NCBI GenBank assembly: GCA_020048985.1
Contig: JAIFLR010000024.1
Location: 30,658-94,657 of the forward strand
Direction: 5' to 3'
From: Halobacteriovorax sp.
GTDB lineage: Bacteria; Bdellovibrionota; Bacteriovoracia; Bacteriovoracales; Bacteriovoracaceae
Length of the DNA: 64,000 bases
The position numbers and the translations under genes were made by a program. Positions within the stretch are counted from its first letter, which is position 1. The number at the start of each line of letters is the position of its first letter. Under the pieces are notes generated by a model. That model did not search any database, was not told the origin of the DNA, and was given only the letters and a program-made list of their open reading frames with translations. Below, piece after piece: positions 1-8,070 of the stretch.

Positions 1-372
1 CCCAATCACGCGTTTAATGTAATTAAGGTTTGTGTCCTTAGGGTATTTAAAAACAATCACGTCCCCACGCTCGGGCGACTTGGGACCCGTAATGTATACA
101 GGATCAGTAAACCAATCACTGAAGGGCACCTTGAAACCATAGGAAAATTTATTCACAAGAATAAAATCACCAATCAGTAGAGTTGGTATCATTGACCCTG
201 AAGGGATTTTGAATGGTTCAAAAAGAACAGAGCGAAAAACCAGTACAGATAAAATAATCAGCGTAAAAGACTTTACCTCTTTAATAAACTTTTCTTTTCT
301 AGATACGACGGCAACGGGAGCCGCTTCCGGTTCAACATTAATATCAGTTACCGGTGTTTGATTGTCTTGCAT
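1..372 (-). CDS. lepB: Signal peptidase I (partial, C-terminus beyond window)
   Basis: Type I signal peptidase, which cleaves signal peptides from exported proteins at the outer face of the inner membrane. The first 124 residues are visible. A charged cytoplasmic N-terminus is followed by one hydrophobic segment (about residues 37-50). The catalytic serine lies in the motif PSGSM (Ser60) and the general-base lysine in YIKRVIG (Lys120); both fit the family's Ser/Lys dyad. The start is the ATG at 372, 12 bases after the transpeptidase gene ends, so it is probably the last visible gene of the rlmE-transpeptidase-lepB operon. The C-terminal part lies outside the window. Confidence 0.93.
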   Translation of the reverse strand, partial: MQDNQTPVTDINVEPEAAPVAVVSRKEKFIKEVKSFTLIILSVLVFRSVLFEPFKIPSGSMIPTLLIGDFILVNKFSYGFKVPFSDWFTDPVYITGPKSPERGDVIVFKYPKDTNLNYIKRVIG

Positions 373-384
373 AAGAGATGCCTT

Positions 385-1638
385 TTATTTTTTCAAAGGA
401 TGTAGAGTTGAGTAGTAATATTCCATTATATTTTTCGCAAGCAATGGTGATTTTATATACCATTTTTTTTGATTCACGATCATGACACAGATTGAGATTC
501 CTTTATCAGTCTTATCTTCAAGAGATTTTGCGTAACTCACAAACCAGTCTCTTTTGCCGTAAGGTTCACCCCCGGTGATACTTCCTGTTTTTCCACCGAT
601 TTCAAGTTTGTTTAAAAGATACAGGCTTCTGCGGAACGATGATCGGGCAGTCCCTTTCGTTATAGTTCCCATAAATAAAGTTCTAAGATCTTCAGCAGAC
701 TGAGGAGTCAGAACTTGCTCGTCAGTTTTTATGGGAGGATAAATGATTTTGTTATCTTTTATACCTTCAACTGATTTGATGACTATCGGATATCTAAAAA
801 TGCCTCCATTAGCGACAACTGATCCAATGACTGCTCCATGCACAGGACTCATTACCGTCTGAGTGTTTAGGCCCGATGAAAATTCGGCTAAATTGTATTG
901 ATCCTGAGCGATGTTAAAAACTGAAGGTGCAAGGTTAATGCCCTCTAGAATCTTTTTATTAAAACCAAATTTTTCTGCCATACGTTTAAGTCCAGCAGGA
1001 GTTAGGTTCTCAATCGCAGTTCTGCCAAAGATTACGTTGTTTGAAGTGGCAAATGCTTTTTGCAGATCCAGGCTTCTAACCCATCTGCGGTTCGGTGGTT
1101 CTTTAAGTTGTGAACGATAAAGAGTTGTTGAGCGACCTGTGAAGTTAAACTCTGTGTCTGTTTTAATATGGGTATTTTCTAAAAGGTCAGCGGCGGTGAT
1201 GACTTTGAAAATGCTTGCCGCCGGGTGAGTCGTTGTAAAAGCTAAGTCGCGACCAAAAACATTTTTACCCCTTGCGTAGTCTACTGCTGCCAGGATGTGG
1301 CCGGTTTCATTATCAATCACTACTACTGAGGTGAAGTCAGGTCGATATAATGCGAGTTGTTTTTTTACGAAATCTTCTAAATCTGAATTAAAAGTATAAT
1401 TAGTTTTATATTTTGCTGAATCGTAATCAATCAATTGATTCCAAGACTGGTGCTGACCAACAATCTTCTGCCACTGGTCTGGCGACTTTGTAGGTGATGC
1501 CTTTAGCGCCTGAATATCTCCAGGAGTTTGAAAGAGTGAATTGTCCTTAATAAAATTGAGATTTCCCCACGCAGGGAAAGAGCACAATAGGGCAATACTG
1601 AGCAATAGTAGAGATCGGTTTAAGTCCTTAAAAACCAT
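385..1638 (-). CDS. Short penicillin-binding transpeptidase
   Basis: A 417-residue exported protein with a penicillin-binding transpeptidase domain, probably cross-linking peptidoglycan in the periplasm. A signal peptide or anchor covers about residues 8-25. The three active-site motifs are present: SxxK as SIFK (Ser142, Lys145), SxN as SNN (199-201) and KTG (350-352). It lacks the large N-terminal non-catalytic domain of classical class B PBPs, and no transglycosylase domain is seen, so it is a near single-domain enzyme. It lies 7 bases after rlmE and 12 before lepB. A class D beta-lactamase is a less likely alternative, because the domain reads more like PbpA/FtsI. Confidence 0.82.
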   Translation of the reverse strand: MVFKDLNRSLLLLSIALLCSFPAWGNLNFIKDNSLFQTPGDIQALKASPTKSPDQWQKIVGQHQSWNQLIDYDSAKYKTNYTFNSDLEDFVKKQLALYRPDFTSVVVIDNETGHILAAVDYARGKNVFGRDLAFTTTHPAASIFKVITAADLLENTHIKTDTEFNFTGRSTTLYRSQLKEPPNRRWVRSLDLQKAFATSNNVIFGRTAIENLTPAGLKRMAEKFGFNKKILEGINLAPSVFNIAQDQYNLAEFSSGLNTQTVMSPVHGAVIGSVVANGGIFRYPIVIKSVEGIKDNKIIYPPIKTDEQVLTPQSAEDLRTLFMGTITKGTARSSFRRSLYLLNKLEIGGKTGSITGGEPYGKRDWFVSYAKSLEDKTDKGISICVMIVNQKKWYIKSPLLAKNIMEYYYSTLHPLKK

Positions 1639-1645
1639 TTAAGCA

Positions 1646-2242
1646 TTATGCCTTAAAGTGCTTTCCAATGACAAAAAATTCTTTACTGACACTTCGAGTG
1701 GATTTTGGCTTCAAATATTGGAATTCATTAAATCGATTTTTTTGCTCTTTCAGGTAGTTTTGGGCATCTTGTGAGTCAAAAACCTTAATAACAAAGTTTC
1801 CCCCTGGGCGCAGAAACTTAGGAAGAAGGCCAAAAACTGACTCAACTAGGTTAAGACTCCGTATTTGGTCCAAGGACTGCATCCCTGTTGTGCTAGGCGC
1901 CATATCAGACAAAACAACATCAAACTGGTCTTTCACATCGAGCTGGGACAAGTCAGCTATGTCAAAAATGTCTTTTTGGTAAATTCTCACGTTTTTGATG
2001 CCAGTAAGTTTTGGATTACGCTCTTGAATATCAATTCCAACGACACGACCTTCGTCCCCAATCACCTTACTTGTGTATTGAACCCAAGATCCTGGATAAT
2101 AACCAAAATCGACAACCAGCATGCCCGGGCGCAGAATTTTAAACCGCTGATCAATCTCTTCCAGCTTGTACACACTACGGGCAACGTAATTGTCTTTTTT
2201 CGCTTTATCAAAATAGTGATCTTTAACTTTAAAATTACCCAT
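1646..2242 (-). CDS. rlmE: 23S rRNA 2'-O-ribose methyltransferase RlmE (FtsJ)
   Basis: SAM-dependent methyltransferase that in the known family modifies U2552 of 23S rRNA late in 50S assembly. The K-D-K-E catalytic tetrad is present: Lys26 (VYKLEE), Asp113 (LSDMAP), Lys153 (VIKVFD) and Glu188 (SKEFF), counted from the ATG at 2242. An upstream TTG at 2257 would add five residues, but the ATG fits the family better. Motif I reads VDFGYYPGSW where the family usually has VDLGAAPGGW, so the SAM-binding loop is atypical. The gene is divergent from nth with only about 33 bases between the two starts. Confidence 0.9.
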   Translation of the reverse strand: MGNFKVKDHYFDKAKKDNYVARSVYKLEEIDQRFKILRPGMLVVDFGYYPGSWVQYTSKVIGDEGRVVGIDIQERNPKLTGIKNVRIYQKDIFDIADLSQLDVKDQFDVVLSDMAPSTTGMQSLDQIRSLNLVESVFGLLPKFLRPGGNFVIKVFDSQDAQNYLKEQKNRFNEFQYLKPKSTRSVSKEFFVIGKHFKA

Positions 2243-2275
2243 GCCGTTTTTTAGCAAGCTTTGTTAACATGGGCC

Positions 2276-2953
2276 ATGAAAAAAAATGATATCGCCCTCG
2301 AGGTATTTAAGCGCTTAAAGAAGCTCTATCCGGACGCACACTGCGAGCTAAACCACTCAAATCCCTTTGAACTTCTGATTGCAACCATTCTCTCCGCCCA
2401 ATGCACGGACGTCCGGGTGAACATGGTTACCCCTGGGTTATTTAAAAAATTTCCCACACCTCAAAAGATGGCCAAGGCCAAACTAGAAGACGTCCAGGAA
2501 GCCATCAAGTCCATTAATTTTTTTAATAACAAGAGTAAGGCCCTGATTGGCTGCGCCCAAATACTGGTGGAAAAATTTCAAGGCGAAGTTCCTAAGACTG
2601 TGGAAGAACTTAGTCAATTGCCAGGAGTCGGAAGAAAAACCGCCAATGTGGTTTTAGGCAACGCCTTCAATATTAATACGGGGATCGTTGTAGATACGCA
2701 TGTTAAACGAACAACCTATTTATTGGGTATAACTAAGAATACTGACCCCGAAAAAGTAGAACAAGACCTCATTAAGCTTTTTCCCATCGAGACCTGGACT
2801 GACTTGGCGCACTTACTTATTTTTTTAGGCCGAAGAACTTGTATTGCCCGTCGTCCCCAGTGCGACCTCTGTATACTCAAGGATATTTGTCCTTCAGCTA
2901 CGATTACAAAAGAGAAGAAAGCTCCTCAAAAATCTCTTCGCGGCACCAAATAA
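2276..2953 (+). CDS. nth: Endonuclease III (DNA glycosylase/AP lyase)
   Basis: Base-excision repair enzyme that removes oxidised pyrimidines and nicks abasic sites. It has a helix-hairpin-helix LPGVGRKTANV with the catalytic Lys121, the catalytic Asp140 in VVDTHV, and a C-terminal [4Fe-4S] motif C199-x6-C206-x2-C209-x5-C215. The ATG at 2276 matches the length of the E. coli enzyme (about 211 residues plus a short basic tail); a TTG at 2261 also opens the frame. Its 3' end overlaps the convergent phosphatase gene by 50 bases. Confidence 0.95.
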   Translation: MKKNDIALEVFKRLKKLYPDAHCELNHSNPFELLIATILSAQCTDVRVNMVTPGLFKKFPTPQKMAKAKLEDVQEAIKSINFFNNKSKALIGCAQILVEKFQGEVPKTVEELSQLPGVGRKTANVVLGNAFNINTGIVVDTHVKRTTYLLGITKNTDPEKVEQDLIKLFPIETWTDLAHLLIFLGRRTCIARRPQCDLCILKDICPSATITKEKKAPQKSLRGTK

Positions 2954-3638
2954 GCGGTGGAAGATAGTTTTGTTTTACTTCAAGGACCTCTTTACCTTCA
3001 GAATAAAATTTTATTTTCGAGTGCTGGCATAAGAGTGTTCCCCCAGCGATATCCCAGATACTTTTGGGAGTCATGCTAATCACAAAATCAGAATTTCCTG
3101 CAGCTAACAAGCCCAGCTTGTAAGCAATACTTCCTTTTGGCCTGATCGCGAACTTCTCACTTTTGAAAAAGTTATATAAACCTCTCTCCCATTCTGAGTG
3201 AGAAACTTCCCCGTAATATTTCGACTTAGGCACATAATCCACTGGCTTCATTTCACAGTTAAAAACTTCTTTGGTAAGCGGATTATAAACCCAACCATCA
3301 CCTGAAAAATTTTGAGATTCAAATAACCCTATTGAGATTGCCCACTCAGGGCGCTGTCGAATATATTCCCGAGTACCATCCAAGGGATCAATGGCAATTA
3401 AAGGAAATTTCCATTCCGAAAACTTTTCTTCCGAGTAAAAAGTGACATCTGGAAACCGATCTTGCGCCATAGTCTCGAGGAGTGCCGAAAGTGCTAGGTC
3501 CAAAGGGGTGACTGGGGTTCCGTCCTGCTTTAAACTGGCCGGCGCAGACGGGTATAGCCTAGTGAGCTCATGGATATCGGGTAGGATACCAACCATAATT
3601 GTAGCTAAATTTGATCTCAATAATTGTTTTTTATCCAC
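2904..3638 (-). CDS. Inositol monophosphatase-family phosphatase (CysQ/SuhB-like)
   Basis: A 244-residue Mg2+-dependent, Li+-sensitive-type phosphatase of the IMPase fold. Metal-binding motifs are visible: SEE (Glu70, Glu71), DPLDGT (Asp84, Asp87) and WDIAGG (Asp196). The family hydrolyses inositol phosphates, 3'-phosphoadenosine 5'-phosphate or fructose-1,6-bisphosphate. The substrate cannot be fixed from sequence; the KQDGTPVTPLD start and YIRQRPEWAISIGL region lean toward a CysQ-like 3'(2'),5'-bisphosphate nucleotidase. The start is GTG at 3638. The gene overlaps the end of nth convergently and appears to be transcribed alone. Confidence 0.8.
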   Translation of the reverse strand: MDKKQLLRSNLATIMVGILPDIHELTRLYPSAPASLKQDGTPVTPLDLALSALLETMAQDRFPDVTFYSEEKFSEWKFPLIAIDPLDGTREYIRQRPEWAISIGLFESQNFSGDGWVYNPLTKEVFNCEMKPVDYVPKSKYYGEVSHSEWERGLYNFFKSEKFAIRPKGSIAYKLGLLAAGNSDFVISMTPKSIWDIAGGTLLCQHSKIKFYSEGKEVLEVKQNYLPPLIWCREEIFEELSSLL

Positions 3639-3734
3639 AAAATAGCCCTAGTTTTCCACAATATTTTTTGTTTTACATAAACTAACACCTGTCATCTAGA
3701 CCGCGTCAATTACCGTAAATTCAATAACATAAAA

Positions 3735-3757
3735 AAGGGGAACGCTTGGTTCCCCTT
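3735..3757 (-). terminator. Intrinsic terminator after the 3809-5710 gene pair
   Basis: Perfect 9-bp stem, AAGGGGAAC (3735-3743) with GTTCCCCTT (3749-3757) and a 5-base loop. On the minus strand the stem is followed by a run of six T residues (complement of 3731-3736). It therefore ends minus-strand transcription from the 110-residue gene and its upstream membrane-protein neighbour, before the phosphatase gene starts at 3638. Confidence 0.85.
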
Positions 3758-3808
3758 ACATCAATTCAACTAATAATTGTTGATCGTTTCAGTTTTCCCC
3801 AGAAATAA

Positions 3809-4141
3809 TTAACCAGCCTCATGAAGCGTTAACATTTCAACAAAACCATCTTGGGCCACAGAAAGTGCAAAAATCCCATCGCTAGCTGCATTGAGATCAT
3901 CCACCACACCCGTTAACAACTTCACACCATCAGCGTCTACATAGACGAATGCTTCATCAGGACTTTTGGCTTTTTGGGACGTGAAATGTTGATAACAAGA
4001 AGAGAAATCTTTGAAAACAGTGGCCGTTAAGTGAGTCTTGTACAAAAGTCCTCCTTGATGCCTAGAAGTGATCCATTCACTTCCTGCTTGATTAATGAAA
4101 TTGTAACAATAATTAGAGATATGGTGCAAAAGAAATGTCAT
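3809..4141 (-). CDS. Hypothetical protein, 110 aa
   Basis: I do not recognise this protein. It is a small soluble-looking protein with no signal peptide or clear membrane segment, three Cys, and a C-terminal half rich in Asp, Ala and Val (around FVYVDADGVKLLTGVVDDL) that suggests a small alpha/beta fold. It lies 33 bases downstream of the 511-residue membrane protein gene on the same strand and is followed directly by a strong terminator, so the two probably share an mRNA. The start has no clear ribosome-binding site. The terminator placement is the main support for a real gene. Confidence 0.55.
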   Translation of the reverse strand: MTFLLHHISNYCYNFINQAGSEWITSRHQGGLLYKTHLTATVFKDFSSCYQHFTSQKAKSPDEAFVYVDADGVKLLTGVVDDLNAASDGIFALSVAQDGFVEMLTLHEAG

Positions 4142-4174
4142 GAAATTAAGGAAAAATAAGAACTTAACCTGATT

Positions 4175-5710
4175 CTAACGATTCAAAAACTCAACTATAT
4201 CAGGCGGAGATTGATAGAAATTGTACAGCATTCTTATTCTGCCTTCAAAGTGTGAGTCCAATAAACACAGTAGAATATAGATCGCATAGATAAAATTTCG
4301 TCGCGATCTGAGACGACTAATACTTTGAAAAATCCACTCTAGAGGCAAAATTGAAAGGAACACGACAAACCAAAGTATGCCAAAACTTTTAGTCATATCC
4401 TTATCTACAATCAGGCCAAGCACAATTACACAACCTACTAAAATACCTAACTCCCCCATACGTTTAAAATCAATTGTGAGGTTGGATAGGAGTTTAATTT
4501 TCGGTTTTATTAACATCAAAACAAAGACAAACAGGCCAATAAAGGACAGGGAGTAAAAAGCCTTCCGCTTAATGACAACTGAGAGGTAACTCTTGAACTG
4601 ATGAAGACTCATGGCGTGCTCAAAGAATCTTAAATCAATGTGTGTAATCAGAGTGAGAAGGACCAGGAACATCCCCAGGGATGTATATTTTACGAACTGG
4701 TTCCTGTACCACTCAGTGTTTTCTCTTAAAAAATAAAAATACAAAAGACCCAAGCCTACGGGAAATAAGAAAAAATTATTATAATTGAGTGTGACACCAG
4801 CGTAACATAGAAGACCATACATAAGGCCGGCACGATAAGTTGAACTCTTCACACACCAGAGAATTGACCACACCCATAAGACTGAAAATGTAGTTGAAGC
4901 GCAAGTATAGATATCTTTTTTAAGAAAGAGGGAAAAACTCCAGGTAGAAACGAGCGCAAAGAGTCCGAGAATTGAAAGTCTGCGGGAAATGAAAAAGCGC
5001 AGTATTCCATAAAATGCCAACAAATAAATACTGAAGCTAATGAAGTAGAAATGCATGCTCCAGCCCAGATTCATTAAATGGGGAAAACGACGGAAAGGAA
5101 AAAAATTCATGTGAAGATAGCTCCACAGCTGGCCATTCATTTTCTCTTCAGGATCAACAATCAATTTAAAAGTCTCTAGATTGCTCAGAAAAGGAAAGCT
5201 GGGCATAGAGGCAAAAAACATAGCAATCGTAAGAAATAGAACAGTCTTCTCAAAAGCATCCAGATATTTATATTCGGTAAACTGGCTTGTCACAGATTCC
5301 TGAATAATTTTTCCGCGTGTCGGCCAGGAATAAAAAAGTCCCACTACAACAAAGAAGCCCCAGAAAAAATGGCGGATAACTGAATCTGGAATAAACGACA
5401 TCAGGTTGAAAATGATCATCATGGTGGCATTGCCGATAACGACCCGGTATAGAACTCGGTCAATGGTAGAATTGGCCCTAAAGTAGATTTTGAGGCGATG
5501 ATCAATCTCTTTACCTAATAGGTACCATTGGCCGGCCATAAACATCAGGTAAGCCAACATCATCAAAGATTGGACGAAAATGTTAATTTCTAGGGATTTC
5601 TGGATCCAAACAGGCAAAAGCAGGAACGAGAAGTAAATAACTGCTCGATTTATAAAGAATTTGGATTTTTCCCAAACTATATTTGAGTTTTTTGCTAAAG
5701 TATTTTCCAT
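4175..5710 (-). CDS. Polytopic membrane protein, 511 aa, unknown function
   Basis: Integral inner-membrane protein with about 10-12 hydrophobic segments spread over its whole length, separated by short basic or aromatic loops. No catalytic motif that I can name is visible. Its overall look (long loops near the N-terminus, many Phe/Tyr/Trp) resembles lipid-linked glycosyltransferases or O-antigen-type membrane proteins, but that is only resemblance. The ATG at 5710 lies inside the divergent sigma28-type promoter of the flagellar operon, so expression of the two directions may interfere. The 110-residue gene follows. Confidence 0.7.
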   Translation of the reverse strand: MENTLAKNSNIVWEKSKFFINRAVIYFSFLLLPVWIQKSLEINIFVQSLMMLAYLMFMAGQWYLLGKEIDHRLKIYFRANSTIDRVLYRVVIGNATMMIIFNLMSFIPDSVIRHFFWGFFVVVGLFYSWPTRGKIIQESVTSQFTEYKYLDAFEKTVLFLTIAMFFASMPSFPFLSNLETFKLIVDPEEKMNGQLWSYLHMNFFPFRRFPHLMNLGWSMHFYFISFSIYLLAFYGILRFFISRRLSILGLFALVSTWSFSLFLKKDIYTCASTTFSVLWVWSILWCVKSSTYRAGLMYGLLCYAGVTLNYNNFFLFPVGLGLLYFYFLRENTEWYRNQFVKYTSLGMFLVLLTLITHIDLRFFEHAMSLHQFKSYLSVVIKRKAFYSLSFIGLFVFVLMLIKPKIKLLSNLTIDFKRMGELGILVGCVIVLGLIVDKDMTKSFGILWFVVFLSILPLEWIFQSISRLRSRRNFIYAIYILLCLLDSHFEGRIRMLYNFYQSPPDIVEFLNR

Positions 5711-5722
5711 AATATCCGATCA
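5696..5722 (+). promoter_or_regulatory. Sigma28 (FliA)-type promoter for the fliD leader
   Basis: TAAAGTAT (5696-5703), 11 bases, then TCCGATCA (5715-5722). Against the known FliA consensus TAAAGTTT-N11-GCCGATAA this is 7/8 and 6/8. It agrees at 13 of 16 positions with the independent site upstream of flagellin in this window. The predicted start lies about 7 bases downstream, near 5729. The site overlaps the first codons of the divergent membrane protein gene. Confidence 0.7.
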
Positions 5723-5728
5723 GAATAG

Positions 5729-5805
5729 TGGACTATAACTATAGTCCAAACCTTAGACCTAATCCTCAAAAGGGAAGGTGGATTGTTCACCCACCTTCCT
5801 TTTTC
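5729..5805 (+). ncRNA. Candidate short terminated leader or sRNA upstream of fliD
   Basis: From the predicted sigma28 start to the terminator T-run there are about 77 nt. A perfect stem-loop (TGGACTATA, 2-base loop, TATAGTCCA; 5729-5748) is followed by a C/U-rich single-stranded linker (5749-5767) with CCTTA and ATCCTC, both complementary to Shine-Dalgarno sequences. An intrinsic terminator (5768-5805) closes it. No other plus-strand gene lies between 2953 and here, so the terminator must act on this transcript. It is either an independent small RNA or an attenuator controlling read-through into fliD. Function is inferred only. Confidence 0.5.
5768..5805 (+). terminator. Intrinsic terminator in the fliD leader
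   Basis: GGAAGGTGG (5773-5781) pairs perfectly with CCACCTTCC (5791-5799) around a 9-base loop. A-U pairs extend the base of the stem, and a T-run (5800-5804) follows. It lies about 95 bases before the fliD start. On the other strand it also has a TTTT run, but no minus-strand gene ends nearby. Confidence 0.75.
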
Positions 5806-5899
5806 TTTAAATCGTAGCTCACTTTCTTCCCACTTGCATCAACTATGTCCCATGCTAACCTTAACTGTGACCCACACGCCTTTCATGGAGGAAAGAAAT

Positions 5900-7291
5900 T
5901 TGGGGATTTCCTTTGGTTCCATCAATTCAGGACTTCCTAAAGATATCGTTCAACAGATTGTCGAGGCTGAAAAAATTCCCCTCAAACAAATGGAAGCGCG
6001 TAAGGGAAAAATTGAAGATAAAAAGGCCCTCGTAGGTCAACTCATTACATTAGTCGAGAATATGAGGGGAGAAATCCTCAAGAATAAAGGCGCTCGAAGT
6101 CTGCGCGAAATGAAAGTTAATACTGGCGACAATCCAAACGTTGCAGTTTCTGCAGATAAAAACGTTGCGGATCCTGGAAAATACAATCTTGAAGTACTTC
6201 AACTCGCCCAAAAATCCTCTGCCATTAGTAACGGCATTGAGGATAAAGACAAAACATATTTAGGTGTCGGTTATATAAAAGCCGTTCTTCCTAACGGGGA
6301 TACCAAAGAGATTTATGTCGATCAAGAAAATGCAACTCTTACAGGCATAGCTAAACTTATCAATGCTGATGCAAGTCTTGGGATGAAAGCAACTGTCGTT
6401 AATGACGGGAAAGATGAAGACGAGCCTTACCGGATGATGATTGCCATGCAGGAAACCGGAGATGGCAATAGAGCAGAATTCCCTTATCTATATCTTGTTG
6501 ATGGTGAAGTCGATTTGTACTTTGATCAGGAAAAGCCGGCCCAGGATGCAAAGGTTAAGTTAGATGGCTTTGAGATTGAGATTCCTAGTAATAAAGTGAC
6601 TGACCTGATTCCAGGAGTCACGATTGATCTCAAAAAAGCTAAAATAGGTGAAGAGATTAGTATCGATATCACCGAGGACGTAGAGAAAATTGGTGTTAAA
6701 ATCACCAGTCTGGTTGATAACATTAATAATGTTCTTAAGTTCATCAAAGATCAAAACACACTCGATGACAAAAGTGATACTTCGCGAACTCTGGGTGGTG
6801 ATCTCACCCTGACTACCATTGAAAGCAAAGTCAGATCTGCGGTGTTTACACCTATTGCGACAGAGAGTGGCGCTCACCGTGTTGGTGATTTTGGAATCTC
6901 GTTTGAAAGAAGTGGATTACTGAAATTTGATTCCGCTAAGTTTGAGGCAGCCATTTCAAAAGACTATAAAGCGGTGGCACAAACCCTAACGGGAATGTAT
7001 TCAGTTGAGGGTGGTAAAAGTAATGGCTTTATAGATTTGTTAGAAGAATCTGCGAAATCACTTTTAAATACACCCAACGGTGCTCTCCAAACGAGAAAGT
7101 CTGGTCTTCAAAGCCAGATCGGGAACATTGACCGACAAATCGTGACCAGGCAGCGAATGATTGCGTCAAAAGAAGAAATTTTAAAAGCGAAATTTGCCCG
7201 ACTAGAAGAGACGATGTCTAAAATTCGTGGTCAGGGGGCAGGACTTGCCGGTATGGCAGGGCCTATGAATCCAGTTCAACAATTAGGGTAG
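5900..7291 (+). CDS. fliD: Flagellar cap / hook-associated protein 2 FliD
   Basis: Flagellar filament cap, which assembles at the filament tip and folds incoming flagellin. It has the FliD_N region (GSINSGLPKDIVQQIVEAEKI) and a C-terminal FliD_C region with the long coiled-coil end typical of the family. I place the start at the TTG at 5900 because GGAGGAAAG (5887-5895) sits at ideal spacing before it, and the protein then begins MGISFGSINSG, as FliD proteins do. The frame is open further upstream (ATG 5885, TTG 5783), but that would include the Shine-Dalgarno and terminator region. It is first in an operon with fliS. Confidence 0.92.
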   Translation: MGISFGSINSGLPKDIVQQIVEAEKIPLKQMEARKGKIEDKKALVGQLITLVENMRGEILKNKGARSLREMKVNTGDNPNVAVSADKNVADPGKYNLEVLQLAQKSSAISNGIEDKDKTYLGVGYIKAVLPNGDTKEIYVDQENATLTGIAKLINADASLGMKATVVNDGKDEDEPYRMMIAMQETGDGNRAEFPYLYLVDGEVDLYFDQEKPAQDAKVKLDGFEIEIPSNKVTDLIPGVTIDLKKAKIGEEISIDITEDVEKIGVKITSLVDNINNVLKFIKDQNTLDDKSDTSRTLGGDLTLTTIESKVRSAVFTPIATESGAHRVGDFGISFERSGLLKFDSAKFEAAISKDYKAVAQTLTGMYSVEGGKSNGFIDLLEESAKSLLNTPNGALQTRKSGLQSQIGNIDRQIVTRQRMIASKEEILKAKFARLEETMSKIRGQGAGLAGMAGPMNPVQQLG

Positions 7292-7319
7292 AATAATCGT
7301 GACATAGGAGGAGGGTCTT

Positions 7320-7721
7320 ATGAGTTATGGTTTAGGTGCATATAAGAAAACGTCTGTAGAAACTGCCAGCAAGGAACAAATCCTGCTCATGCTTTATCAA
7401 GCAGCTATTAAAAACTGCAAGAAAGCAATGGAAGCAATCGAACAGAAAAATATCGCTAAAAAAGGCGAGTACATCGGCAAAATGCAAGACATTGTCGTTG
7501 AACTTTCCAATAGTCTGGATTTTGAGGTAGGTGGAGATGTTGCAAAAGAACTTGCTTCACTCTATGACTACATTCTTTATTCTAGTACCCAGGCGAATAT
7601 CAAAATTGATAAATCTCATCTAGAAGGATGTCTAAGAGTTCTTAACACTCTTTATGATGGCTGGACGGAAGCAATCAAGCAGATAAAAACTCAAACGACC
7701 ACAAGCAACAAGAGCGCTTAA
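7320..7721 (+). CDS. fliS: Flagellin export chaperone FliS
   Basis: A 133-residue cytosolic helical chaperone that binds the flagellin C-terminus and prevents early polymerisation. The N-terminal AYKKTSVETASKEQILLMLYQAAIKN is the FliS signature, and the length is typical (about 125-135). A strong ribosome-binding site GGAGGAGG lies just before the ATG. It sits 28 bases after fliD, and its stop codon overlaps the next gene by one base (TAATG), indicating coupled translation. Confidence 0.95.
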   Translation: MSYGLGAYKKTSVETASKEQILLMLYQAAIKNCKKAMEAIEQKNIAKKGEYIGKMQDIVVELSNSLDFEVGGDVAKELASLYDYILYSSTQANIKIDKSHLEGCLRVLNTLYDGWTEAIKQIKTQTTTSNKSA

Positions 7722-8068
7722 TGAACAAGATGATCCTCCTCTTCGATGAATTCATTATGAAGGCTATTGTCATGACCGAGTCTATTCTAGACTCGGACTA
7801 CCGTGAATCAGCCAAGCTAGAAGAGTTTACTCAAAACAGAGAAAGACTTTTATCAGTCATAGATCAGATCTCACAACAAATTGAATGGGAAACCATTTCA
7901 ATTGATGATCGCAGTGAATTAAACAGAAAAATTGAATACATTAAAAATCTCGACCTTAAACTTCTTTCTCAACTCAACGAACACAAAGAAGAAGTAAAAA
8001 AAGAAATCGAGCAAACTTTCAAACAAAAAGAGAACATCAAGGGCTACAACCTCTCTGATGTAAAATAA
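7721..8068 (+). CDS. FliT-like small helical protein
   Basis: A 115-residue, highly charged, all-helical protein with a coiled-coil-like C-terminal half (ELNRKIEYIKNLDLKLLSQLNEHKEEVKKEIEQ). It sits in the position that FliT occupies in fliD-fliS-fliT operons and overlaps fliS by one base. FliT is the export chaperone for FliD in enterics. Sequence resemblance is only in size and helical character, so the FliT role is inferred from context. Confidence 0.55.
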   Translation: MNKMILLFDEFIMKAIVMTESILDSDYRESAKLEEFTQNRERLLSVIDQISQQIEWETISIDDRSELNRKIEYIKNLDLKLLSQLNEHKEEVKKEIEQTFKQKENIKGYNLSDVK

Positions 8069-8070
8069 TA

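Noticed and set aside
911..1120. 69-codon plus-strand frame
   Set aside because: It lies wholly inside the transpeptidase gene on the other strand, with no ribosome-binding site and no protein-like pattern.
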